From Isoetes taiwanensis (taxonomy: Eukaryota; Streptophyta; Lycopodiopsida; Isoetales; Isoetaceae): DNA of 64,000 nucleotides. A program made the translations under genes and the position numbers. A model generated the notes under the pieces. The model had not been told where the DNA came from. It saw only the letters and a program-made list of their open reading frames with translations, and did not search any database. This document shows positions 12,640-22,388 of the stretch, piece by piece; position 1 is the first letter of the stretch; each line of letters opens with the position of its first letter. Location of the stretch: contig JAJEKV010000405.1 in assembly GCA_021234155.1 (NCBI GenBank), positions 1-64,000 on the forward strand, read 5' to 3'.

Positions 12640-12896
12640 TAGTTAAAACATTGATGCTATAATTGCCACACTGGTGTTGCAACGTGGTTACAGATGGCCA
12701 TTATGTCAACTATTGTGGCAAACGATCAAGGCACAAGGTTGATGCAATGGTTGTCACTCTGGTGACAACTTTGCCGCAAATGATCGCGTCATGTACAACG
12801 TCAAGGATGTGACAAGAATGGGAGTTCCGAAGGTCCTATTTGTGTCAACAATTTTGACATTATACTTGACGAAACAAGCACCCTTCTCTTGTAGTG
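12640..12896. mobile_element. CACTA right terminus: subterminal repeats and inverted repeat
   Basis: The end reads, on the opposite strand, CACTACAAGAGAAGGGTGC, the canonical CACTA terminal inverted repeat, at 12878-12896. The next three bases, TTA, would be the 3-bp target duplication. Upstream, 12640-12870 holds short repeated motifs such as TTGTGGCAAACGATC and TTTGCCGCAAATGATC, as expected for transposase-binding subterminal repeats. The matching left end was not found in this window. Confidence 0.8.
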
Positions 12897-12968
12897 TTAT
12901 AATGGGTGAATAGTGAAATAATAAGCTTCTGAAACAATTATGGAGTCTACAGTCTAGATAATGCTTAC

Positions 12969-13021
12969 CAGACTTTTATGATGCACTACCAGAACCAGAC
13001 TTTTATGATGCACTACCAGAC
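12969..13021. repeat. Short tandem duplication, period 27 bp
   Basis: The motif CAGACTTTTATGATGCACTA with CCAGA(AC) occurs twice in tandem, at 12969 and 12996, and a partial third copy follows. Confidence 0.85.
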
Positions 13022-13615
13022 CAGACTTTTTGCTAGTGTCTGTAGAATATAATGAACTTTGAGATGGCAGCATGAACAAGGGTATTTGGGAGAATTCAAA
13101 TATAAAAATACAAATAGGAAAGACCTTCACTAGTATACCAGCCAAATGAGCATGAACAGATTATTAATAAACATCGTTAGACTGCTCTCTTTGTTTGATG
13201 CTTCATTGACTAATGTAACTCAATGCCTTTCTCCTATCATCGAATGATGAATCAAATTCTTTAACAAGCTCCTTCGGTTATACATTTTAAAAAACACCAT
13301 AATCGAAGTCTTTCAGATTCCCACATTTCCAATACATATGGACAAGCGAGTCCCAACAAAAACATCTGAGCTGATGCGAAAGCAAAGCATCTGGGAATAG
13401 ATTTGTTTTCCCTTAAAAAGTTATTGCAAGCTGGCGCAAGTATCCAAGAGACACACATACGCGACGATTTTTGGAACGATCCCTTCCTCTTGGATTTGTA
13501 ATTAGAGGCATAGAGCTAAGCTGCCATGCCCCATAATTGTGTAGGCTCCAATAATGGCTATCCAGGATATTGCATTATGAATCAGAAAATGCTCTCATAA
13601 GTTCATTTTACGCAG

Positions 13616-13903
13616 AGACTTCTTTGGGCAAAATTACATCAGAAGCCATGCTGCTAACATATAAGATAAATGCTGTGGGGCCAACATTCGTAATAAAAGT
13701 ATTTGAACTGCTCACTATTGCAGTTTCTTTGTTTACACTTATGTAAATGCAGCACATGTGGCCTTTGCTCAAAGCTGGAGCAAGTGATCAAGATGACCGA
13801 ATAGTTGTTATTGCTAACATCAGTGCCCGCATTGGATCAATTGGCGATAACAAGCTAGGTGGTTGGCATTCATATCGAGCTTCCAAGGCTGCCCTCAATC
13901 AAC
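13616..13903 (+). CDS. Short-chain dehydrogenase, two internal exons (partial)
   Basis: Two adjacent exons match the plant C-factor-like short-chain dehydrogenase family (At4g20760-like), NAD(P)-dependent oxidoreductases with a Rossmann fold. Exon 13616-13698 encodes TSLGKITSEAMLLTYKINAV and GPTFVIK. Exon 13753-13903 encodes HMWPLLKAGASDQDDRIVVI, then ISARIGSIGD and GGWHSYRASKAALNQ. The second contains the catalytic serine region and the YxxxK motif (Y-R-A-S-K). The frame is open and the splice sites are standard (AG before each, GT after each). The intron between is only 54 bp, short for a plant. I could not find the N-terminal cofactor exon or the C-terminal exon within several kb, so this is either a fragment or a gene with very long introns. 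Confidence 0.75.
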
Positions 13904-14128
13904 GTGAGCATGTCATGTATATCTGTTGCTATCTAGGACCTAGCAACTTCATTTTACTATCAATTTGATTCTGCTATTCTCTGATTCAATTCAGATTCTT
14001 TCATTATGATATACTGACTATTTTGCATCTTAATCTCTTGTTCATGATGGCTTGCCCTCTATCTTTATAGAAGTAATTCTCATGCTTATCTTCTTTATTA
14101 AAATGAGATGGCTTTGATATTTGCCCCA

Positions 14129-14162
14129 GGAACGCCGCATGTGCAGACGCATGCGGCGTTCC
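14129..14162. repeat. Perfect 13-bp hairpin
   Basis: GGAACGCCGCATG and CATGCGGCGTTCC flank an 8-base loop. It is GC-rich and lies inside a minus-strand open frame at 14380-14042 (DFEYRAPLAADLSWGSADM) that I cannot assign to a family. Confidence 0.85.
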
Positions 14163-14380
14163 CTCTCCCCATTGGATTTTTTGAATGGGCGGGATGTTTT
14201 AGATCCTAAGCCTTGAAAGCAAGGGAGCGAATCGCCCATCAATCCATGTCTTGAATATCCGCCATAGGTGCTCCACATACCACCCATATCCGCGGAGCCC
14301 CAGCTGAGGTCGGCTGCCAAAGGAGCCCTATATTCGAAGTCATCTCTTTCGGCAAAGCTTAACATCTCCTTCGAAGTCAT

Positions 14381-14959
14381 AGAGCAGTTCGATTCAGCAT
14401 TTTAAAGCTCACATTCTTCTGGATTCTTGATTTTGTTGGCTTTTTTGTGGACAACAGTGGTGTTTGTTTATTGATATACTTGGGCAAAACAGGTACGTTT
14501 GCATTTTCTTCATAAAATACGTTAATCTAAGTTGTGGAGTCATGGATCTCAGTAGTTGCATTGCTAGGCAGTTTGCATGGCAGATGTTTTCTAAGGCGCT
14601 TCTACAAGAATTGCAAGCTAGAGCCCTTCTGCAAGTCTAGGTTCTTAAGGTGCTCCAGTTTTTTCAGGAAAGGTTCTTGGAGGATATGTATAAGCAAGTA
14701 AGCTTACTCTTCCATATTCAAAAACTTTATTAGCTTGATTTCAAGGGCTCATGACTTCTTTCAAATCCTGCATGTTATATGTCTGCAGCTTTAGGATGAC
14801 TTTTGCTTATCTCTTGCATATTTCGGAAACTTCAGGATTTGTATTTGAGCTTAGGACGGCATCAATGGAGTCATTACTTTGAATTAGAAAAGTTGAAGCA
14901 GGTGAGTGTACTAATCTTAGGCTCTTGGATTCTTTCCGGTTTTGCTTTTCCTTGACAGT
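14381..14959. other. No recognisable gene
   Basis: AT-rich intron-like or intergenic DNA. I looked for the missing C-terminal exon of the dehydrogenase here and did not find it. Confidence 0.35.
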
Positions 14960-15039
14960 GCACATTGAAAAGAGAAGCGGGCAAAGTCTCGTGGCAACAA
15001 ATATAGCTCGACAGCCTATGACAGATACTCTAGCCTAGC

Positions 15040-16100
15040 GGCAAACCAGATCAGGGCTTCACCACCACCAAACCAGGCGGTTGAGGAGCACCGGAAACGT
15101 GTTCAAGCAATGGCAGAGGGCAACAAAGCTCTAATTGCTTGCTTGGCGAGGAAATGCAAGCTCCGCGACCCAAATTGCTCAAGAAGCAAACTGCTACCGA
15201 AAAACAAAGAGTGTTCGCATGGAGACCGTGATACAAAGACCCTAGAAGATGGCCTTCGCTTAGTGCACTCTGAAAAGGCGAAGGACAAGAAGAGTCTTGC
15301 CGACATAAGGCCCGCATGGATTCCATGTCCACCGCCATTGAAACCATGACACAGAAAAGCAACGTGTTGAGCAAAGAGACAATGGCAACCATCTCCCCTT
15401 CAATCAGAGGGTGAGGAGAGGAGGCTTGTGATCGGAAAAAGTTCGTGTCGCTTTGAAGAGAGCCAAGAGCCCTTCAAACTAGGGTTGAGACACAAAAGTG
15501 GCCTCACGCAATGAACCCTATCTTGGACTCTCGCTGAGAATGGTGGAGCATAGCTCCGCAGCCTTCGAGATCGGGAAGGTGCAGGCCCGAGGGCAGCCAT
15601 CATCGAACAAGGCAAGGGCCTCAATGCGAGGCTCATGAGCACGGCGGTGCATCGTGAATTGAAAAGGCAAGAACAATTTCAAACAGGAGCTAAGCTCCGG
15701 CCAGAAGAAGAGACCGCTATACCACCCGCTAGCGGTTCCCCGCCTAAGAGTCACGCAAAGTGTCGACGGGGACCGTCGCATCGCACCCCAAGCCACTCTA
15801 TGCCACCCCAACCTAGCGTAGGCCCAGCCCGCGACCTATGCTTATGCGACAACAAACAACTCCTTGTCTGCAGGCGAGGATTGACCCAAAAATCGAGAGT
15901 TCCGTGAGCCGAGGCGAGAAGCCACAATGTGGTGGTACATGGCCTGACAGAAGAGGCAGGGGAGGACCTCATTAACCGGCTCCAAATGTTGAGTCTTGCT
16001 CGAATGACATTCCCCGTGCCAGTACATATTATTAGGGCGAGACGCCATGGCGGCCAGCGCCCGTACCCGTAGTCAGTCACGCTCACGCAGATGGAGATGC
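15040..16100 (+). pseudogene. LINE ORF1-like protein remnant
   Basis: ORF1 proteins of LINEs bind the element RNA. Here 15110-15349 is a basic, coiled-coil-like stretch (VQAMAEGNKALIACLARKCK...). A further piece at 15635-15907 is basic and proline-rich (RPEEETAIPPASGSPPKSHA). About 15930-16060 reads VVVHGLTEEAGEDLINRL followed by MTFPVPVHIIRAR, resembling an RNA-recognition-type fold in LINE ORF1. Frames change between the pieces. No CCHC knuckle is visible. The opposite-strand frames here are shadows. Confidence 0.5.
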
Positions 16101-16439
16101 CAAGTGAAAGCAGCTATCTCTACGAGGGGTAGGCAGTGAAGGGAACCGCCTTTGTATGTTGACCGAGACCTGACCCCAGCCCAATAAGAAGACCGCAGCA
16201 CGAAGTTGGCCAAAGTTAAAAGCATTCGCAGACAGGGAGGAGCTGCAGGATCTGATTCGGGTAAAATGCAAATTTTCAAGCCGCCAAATGCTGCTGCGAA
16301 TCCTGCTAACCCTCCAGCAGCTCCTGACCATGCCACTTCTTTCGCTGCTACAGCCGCACGCCCTGCTCAAGTTGCTTCACCTTCTGTTGCTCGCACATCT
16401 CAGGCTGCCTCTTCTCGCTGTCCCCTTCGCCGCTCAGCC

Positions 16440-19420
16440 ATCGAATCCCCTGCAATCGCCGACAAATAGGAATTGTGCCTCGCATGGTCTCCTAGAATTG
16501 TCGGGGCTTCCTATGGCGAAGGGAGATAGTCTCAACTCGTGGTTTGCAGATATGGATCTGATCTTCCTTATGGAAACATGGGGAGCATACAGACCAAAGG
16601 ATACCCGACTTGCCGAGGATACCGGCGCTACTCAATCTTCAATGATTGCACAGGAAAGCGGGGGCATGGGGAGTTGCTCGCTACTATCGAACCGGCCTTG
16701 GCACGGTCCGGTTTTCCTTGTTCAAGAGACAAAGCACAACCGGTACTTGTGGGTGCGTGCAGGTAAAAGCAAAGAGCAGACCCCTCTTTGTATAACTGCT
16801 ACTTTCCACATGCGTAAAAGCAACTTCTATCACACCCACTTTCGGATGTGGATAGGCTGGACCCCTATGTCGATCTATATGATGACATACAACATAAGCT
16901 AGTTAGGCGTTGTCATACTCCTTGGAGACTTCAATCGCGGCGCAGGGTAGAACAACCCATGAGATTTGATCCCTTCATCGATGATATATTGCAGTCAGCG
17001 TCCCCGAGCAGAAGCAATACTGGCCACGGACATCGATGACAATCGTGTCCTGTCACCGTGGTAGACAATTGCTTTTGCTCTCGGGTATCTTTGACAATGT
17101 AACTGCAATGGATCGGCACAATGGGTAGATCCACCGCGAAGAGCACTTGTAGACGTAAAACCGGGGGAGGATCTAGTGTGGTGGAATATGTCTTTGGTGC
17201 CCGAGCAGATATGCATGTCGTCAAGCACTTCGGTGGGAACAACTAATAGGGATGAAGAGATCGACTCGGACCACTTACCACTTTACTTGAAGTTGGCTTG
17301 GCAGGTCGCGGCGAACCCCAGGCCCGCCTCCTCACATGCCTCAAGCCACGATTGGATTATGAACATGCGGGGGCTTATGCCCGATGCTTATAGATGACCT
17401 GGCAGAAATTTTGCAATATCCTACACTAGAGCAACGATGTGCCCTACCGACCGATGTGCTTAGAATCGCTATGGAGAGATGCTTTGGGATAAGCCGCCGC
17501 GAACCTCCGGGAACACAACCTTCCCACGTAATCAATGGTTTGATGCGAGTGCAAGGAACACAAACGCCGGCTCCGCCAAGTCACAGACCTCGCTTTTACG
17601 CCCACATGCAATCCGACAAGACCAGCGTCTTCCTTAAAGCTAAGAAAGCTAGGTACATTGCATCACATCAAAGGGAAATGTTCTATCTCCCCGAACGCCA
17701 CCCCAAGACCTTCCGGTGAAGGGTTCTTAGAAAGCCAAGACAGCCCACGGGGAACATCACTCCCAAGCGTTGGAGGCAATACTTGCAACAGCTTTATAAC
17801 GACCCTCGTGGTGCACATGCAAACATTACCCCTCGCAAGAAGGCCCAAGCTAGAAATCACAGATTCGTGACGCGTGGAACAAGGCTGGCGTCTTGCCAAT
17901 GGGAAAGCCCCTGACCGGATGGCATGCATGTGCGAATTGCTTAAGGGCGGGGCCGTTCATAATACCGATCTGGTCGACCGCCTTGTTCAACAAGGCATTA
18001 CAGAAGGCTTCCCGATGCAATGGACCAATAGTAGAGTTGTTCCCATCTATAAGGCAGTGACCAAGACCTTTGCCCCCAATTACCCAACAATCATGGTCGG
18101 GTTCGGTGTTTGCAAAATTGCTTTGCCGATTCTCGACCAGCGCTGACGGGTGGGCAGAGGCCAGCAGAGATACGAGGCCCTCACCCAGGCGCAGATTCGC
18201 ACCCGACACTCAACCATTGACCACATCTTCACATTGCGAAGCTCGTTGAAGATGCTAGGAACCGCCGTGCCGATCTATATTGTTGCTTCGTGGATTTTGC
18301 AAAGGCATTTGACATCAGGCTCTGGAAAACTATGGGCAAGATTATGGCATAACCGGGGTTCCGGTAGATTTGCGTAATGCAAAGGTTACAGTGCTTTATG
18401 AAAGATGTCTCGTCGATTGAGTGCGGCCGACAAGCCAACCATTTGATAGTAGTATCGGGGTTCGCCTGGGGATGCCCTCTCCCCAACATTGTTTGGGCTT
18501 TACATTGATCAATTGGAGAGCTGGCTTGCCGATAATGGGGCGGCGGGGCTCACCTTCTACCCGGATCATCAAGCGGTTAATATATGCCGATGATGTGGAC
18601 CTCCTAGCTTACACACCCGCCAGACATGCAACCACATCTCGATGCCCCCGACATTTTGCCAAGCGATCGATATGCTGGCGCCAACTTGGCCAAGACTAAG
18701 GTGGTTTTTCATATCATCTTCACGATGTACCGAGGATCCCCTCCTTTCGCTATCGAAGGCGTAATGGAAGTAGCATCCACATACAAATATTTGGGAGTGG
18801 AGTTTCCGGCTACTATGCACCGGGACACATCCATATGGGCCACGAAGTTACTGGGCCGGAAAGCACTATATGCAATGCAAAACAATAGTCATAGAGCTGG
18901 AGTTGTATGATTGGACCCATCGGTCACACCTCGTTTCAAAGTCTTAGTGGAGCCCGTCCTTTTATCTGGGGTTGAAGTATGGGGTTGATGGTATCCCTCG
19001 CTACTTGGAATGACTTGAGCAAAAGTGTGTAAAGCCTTCTTTGGTACGAAAGCACTAGGGGTGAAGTCCCAAACCCCATATCAAATTCATGCAGAAAACA
19101 GATTCTTGCCTCGAGGGCGCCCCCGACGATCGCCACATTGTCTATTTGGGGAGAAGGTAGTCAACATGGACGATGCTCGCCTCCCAAAACTAGCTTATAT
19201 CATGGCAATGGGGCCACAACGCCTCAAGGCCTGGGCTGGAGGGAAAAGAGAGCTCAATGGATGGCTAGATGGAATGTGCGTGGAGCACAAGTGCATACAT
19301 GTGCAACAGAGGCGGATCGCCATAGCTTGAGGCAATATCCTGACGCTTGCTTCATCAAGAAGCTTTGGGATGCCGGGCCCCTTGAACAGTCAAGACAAAG
19401 ACACTACCCCGCCACATAAA
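16440..19420 (+). pseudogene. LINE ORF2: endonuclease and reverse transcriptase remnant
   Basis: Endonuclease part: DLIFLMETWGAYRP (about 16555-16600), SLLSNRPWHGP (16680), HNRYLWVRAG (16737), VILLGDFNRGAG (16914-16949) and SDHLPLYLKL (17267-17296). These correspond to the E, Y, GDFN and SDH motifs of apurinic-type endonucleases. Reverse transcriptase part: CELLKGGAVHNTDLVDRL (17930), WTNSRVVPIYKA (18025), CCFVDFAKAFDIRLW (motif A, 18278-18325), a GMPSPQ.../L..DQLE-like block (18470) and IYADDVDLLAYT (motif C, 18580-18615). The catalytic aspartates of motifs A and C are present. Downstream, a C-terminal region includes VVNMDDARLPKLAYIMAMG (19158). Many frameshifts and stops make it non-coding today. 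Confidence 0.8.
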
Positions 19421-19839
19421 TCCCACATTGGAACGAGGCCCACAATGCTACTGCGCACCCACTTGCCCATGAAAAGACGCGGACTCATTGCCTCCATTTC
19501 GCAGGGGCACATCATCTTCGGGAATTGAGACGCAGGGCGGATGGATTGGTGAGCGTCGCCAGAACTGCTGTCCAATGCCGCCAAATGGGAGTCATTGAGG
19601 ATGAATCTCATACCCTTCAAAGTTGCCCAACATATGATCAAATCGGACGCTTTATGCTGAGGTTGGTCGGGCCCGCCAGCCGCTACATGTGACATTGAGC
19701 ACGGCATCCGTCGGATGCTAGGATCATACCTTCGGAGGTCACGGACATGCGAGATCAGCTATGTCCTCGCGCGCGACTTGACATGTACATACACATTTAT
19801 TTCATGATGATGCGTGCTTATGCGGTTGGATGAACATTC

Positions 19840-19909
19840 TTATTACTGCCCGCGGTTTTCGTTTTTTCGAAAACCCTTCTGGCGGGGTTTTTACCCGGAC
19901 AAGTAATAA
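19840..19909 (+). repeat. Palindromic hairpin at LINE 3' end (copy 1 of 3)
   Basis: Outer arms TTATTAC and GTAATAA enclose an inner stem GGTTTTCG-TTTTT-CGAAAACC and a GGCGGGGTTTTTA block. Two related copies lie in the opposite orientation at 54419-54478 and 56666-56725. Its place just after the LINE body suggests a 3' terminal structure recognised by the reverse transcriptase, by inference. Confidence 0.75.
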
Positions 19910-19910
19910 G

Positions 19911-20774
19911 TTTGTCAAGCGCTCCTTCTCGGGGTCCCATAGGCCGATTGGTCTCAAAGTGGACGATAGAGACTCCCTAGGATATGAAGGTATTTAATAG
20001 TGATGAAATATGCTCTACGGCTAGTATATAGTAACCTAAAATTTATCTGCATTCTACTTGCAAGATTAATTGTTAGGAGATTATTCTGCGAATGCCAATT
20101 GCATTATTAGGTTTGATGGCAGGAGTACGTCATCTCTTTATCATCATATGAAGATGGTGCAGACTTCTTGAACTTCCCATCCATTATTCTCATGATTTAT
20201 ATAGGGAATACTATTGACAATTTTAACTAACCAACTTGTAAATTATGCTTGTGAAGATGGAGTATAAATATATTCAGGTGATATGTCAACTCTAAACTCA
20301 AATATTGTCATGTTTATGAAGTGTCTTCAAAATATGTGTACACGTTGTGGCCTGTGCAAGTAATATGTCAAACCTAAAAGTATGGTGCGTGTATTAAAAG
20401 GTTCATTGTCTAATTTGAACCTTTTTAGGTCATGGTCATGTTTTCCTGCTTGCTAACAAACTGAGATTTATTGGTAATAAACTTGACAAAGGGAAATATG
20501 AAAGTATGGGGGCATGGATATAGCACAAACATGTTACATATATATTAAGCCTAGACCCATTTGCAAACCCAACACTGGTAATTTCTTTTTACTAATAGCA
20601 AAGCACACCCCCTTCAGACCTTGCCCAATACGGGTAATTCTTTTTTACAAGGGCAAAGCATGCCCTCTTCAGACCTTGCATACCCTCTTCAGTTCTTGCC
20701 CAATACGGCTAATTCTTTTTTACCAAGAGCAAAGCATACTCTCTTTAGACCTTGCCCTTGCTAAGTCTTCTAGT
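19911..20774. other. No recognisable gene
   Basis: AT-rich DNA. Between about 20580 and 20760 a motif like AATACGG(G/C)TAATTCTTTTTTAC with GCAAAGCA recurs three times at roughly 70-80-bp intervals, a small degenerate tandem repeat. No coding signal. Confidence 0.4.
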
Positions 20775-22086
20775 GTATTTTTTTTGCTAGTTTTTTTTTT
20801 TTTTTTTTATAACAGCCCATTCTATTGTTTTAGGGATATATGGTCTATGGTTTTAGGAATTGTTATTTTTACACCCATATCAAATCCCCCTGGAACCCCC
20901 AGTTGTTTTGCTACATATTCTAAAGCAGTGCTCACGGACTACTGCAGTCGTCAATTCGTCGATCCTACGACCCAGATCGTATGTTGGAGCCTCTGGGCAC
21001 CTCTCGTTTCGCTTATAGTCATTTATGATTGGAGGTGCCTATGATTTTGAAATATGGAATACGATTTCAAACAACTTTGTCTAAGATTTTAGAATACGAA
21101 ATATGAGGGCTCGAACCTCTACCAAAATAACTCAATGTTCTAATAAGACTACTTTAACCAATGTACCCAGTGAGCTAACGTGATTATTTTTTTATCTTGA
21201 ATCTATGTTTTTTTTTTTTCTTTCTTATAATAACCCATTCTATTGTTTTAGGGATATATGGTCTATGGTTTTAGGAATTGTTATTTTTACACCCATATCA
21301 AATCCCCCTGGAACCCCCTGTTGTTTTGCTACATATTCTAAACGAGGTGCGCTCTGGACTACCAGAGTCGTCAAATTCGTCGATCCTACGATCCAGATCG
21401 TATGTTGGAGCCTCTGGGCACCTCTCGTTTCGCTTATAGTCATTTATGATTGGAGGTGCCTATGATTTTGAAATATGGAATACGATTTCAACTAAGGTTT
21501 GGAGGGAATATCGAACCTCTATACAGTTTTGTCTATGATTTTAGAATATGAAATACGGGGGCTCGGACCTCTACCAAAATAACTCAATGTCCTAATAAGA
21601 CTACTTTAACCAATGTACCCAATGAGCTAATGTGAAATATGGTTAACCAATGTACCCAGTGAGCTAATGTTGTCGGATTCGTCGATCCTACGACCCAGAT
21701 CGTATGTTGGAGCCTCTGGGCACCTCTCATTTCGCTTATAGTCATATAGTCATTTATGATTCCGATGATTTTGAAATATGGAATACGATTTCAACTAAGG
21801 TTTGGAGGGAATATCGAACCTCTATACAGCTTTTCTAAGATTTTAGAATATGAAATACGGGGCTCGAACCTCTACCAAAATAACTCAATGTCCTAATAAG
21901 ACTACTTTAACCAATGTACCCAGTGAGGTAACGTGATTATTTTTTATCTTGAATCTATGTTTTTCTCTTTTTTTTCTCTTTTTTTATAACAACCCATTCT
22001 ATTGTTTTGGGGATATATGGTCTATGGTTTTAGGAATTGTTATTTTTACATCCATATCAAATTCCTCTGGAACCCCCTATTCTATT
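20775..22086 (-). repeat. Tandem array of a tRNA-derived SINE
   Basis: Four head-to-tail, minus-strand copies of a unit of up to about 430 bp: 20775-21181, 21207-21634, 21656-21933 (lacking its tail part) and 21959-22086 (tail part only). On the minus strand each unit starts with a tRNA-like head holding RNA polymerase III boxes. Copy 1 has box A TAGCTCACTGG (21177-21167) and box B GGTTCGAGCCC (21117-21107). The body follows and ends at an A-rich tail (T-tracts at about 20790-20808 and 21208-21220). The 27-bp spacer TGATTATTTTTTATCTTGAA... recurs after copies 1 and 3, so the array grew partly by segmental duplication. Box B of copy 2 and box A of copy 3 carry substitutions. Confidence 0.75.
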
Positions 22087-22388
22087 CTTGCTTGCATGAT
22101 TGTAGAAAATGGAAGTGCATATACCCAATCTGACCCATGAATCAGCCCGGCCCCGATTTTTCCTGTGAAAATGTATATGAGAAATTCATAACCGGTTGTA
22201 GTGGAAATAATAGTGGAGGGGATCAAGAGATAAGGTTAGGAAGGGGATTTGTTCTATTGTGCCCAAGATTACCCAAGGTGAGATCTTAAGCCCAAAGAGT
22301 TATGTGCATGATTTCTAATGATTTTTTATACTGTCCTTTGTAGCTACATAAATGGCAGGATTTTTTTTTTTAAGATGTCATCAATATA

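Larger units (their letters stand above)
14960..19910 (+). mobile_element. Two-ORF non-LTR retrotransposon (LINE), decayed
   Basis: A GC-rich block standing out from AT-rich flanks carries, in order, an ORF1-like region, an apurinic-type endonuclease and a reverse transcriptase, all on the plus strand and all broken by frameshifts. The wording of the reverse transcriptase (CCFVDFAKAFD, a GCPLSP-like turn, IYADDVDLLAY) differs from the FADD/GDPLSP wording usual in plant L1. The downstream end is placed at the hairpin 19840-19909. The 5' end is only approximate, where coding-like sequence begins. Confidence 0.8.

Noticed and set aside
12985-12996. CACTACCAGAAC as a second CACTA end
   Set aside because: It is part of a 27-bp tandem repeat, has no matching inverted end, and the third triplet breaks the CACTACAAG consensus.
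15051-16370. Several minus-strand open frames over the LINE ORF1
   Set aside because: They are shadows of the GC-rich plus-strand ORF1 and have no recognisable domains.
16288-16902. The N-terminal part of the 204-codon plus-strand frame as a signal peptide or membrane protein
   Set aside because: The leucine-rich start is a frame-shifted reading of an alanine/proline-rich LINE linker; only the later part is true endonuclease coding.
20514-21044. A 176-codon plus-strand frame with hydrophobic stretches
   Set aside because: It reads through a small tandem repeat, a T-tract and the antisense of a SINE; the same frame reappears in the next SINE copy.
21107-21180. A functional tRNA gene on the minus strand
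   Set aside because: Box A and box B match, but the sequence is the head of a repeated SINE, the arms do not obviously complete a cloverleaf, and it recurs with mutations in the same array.
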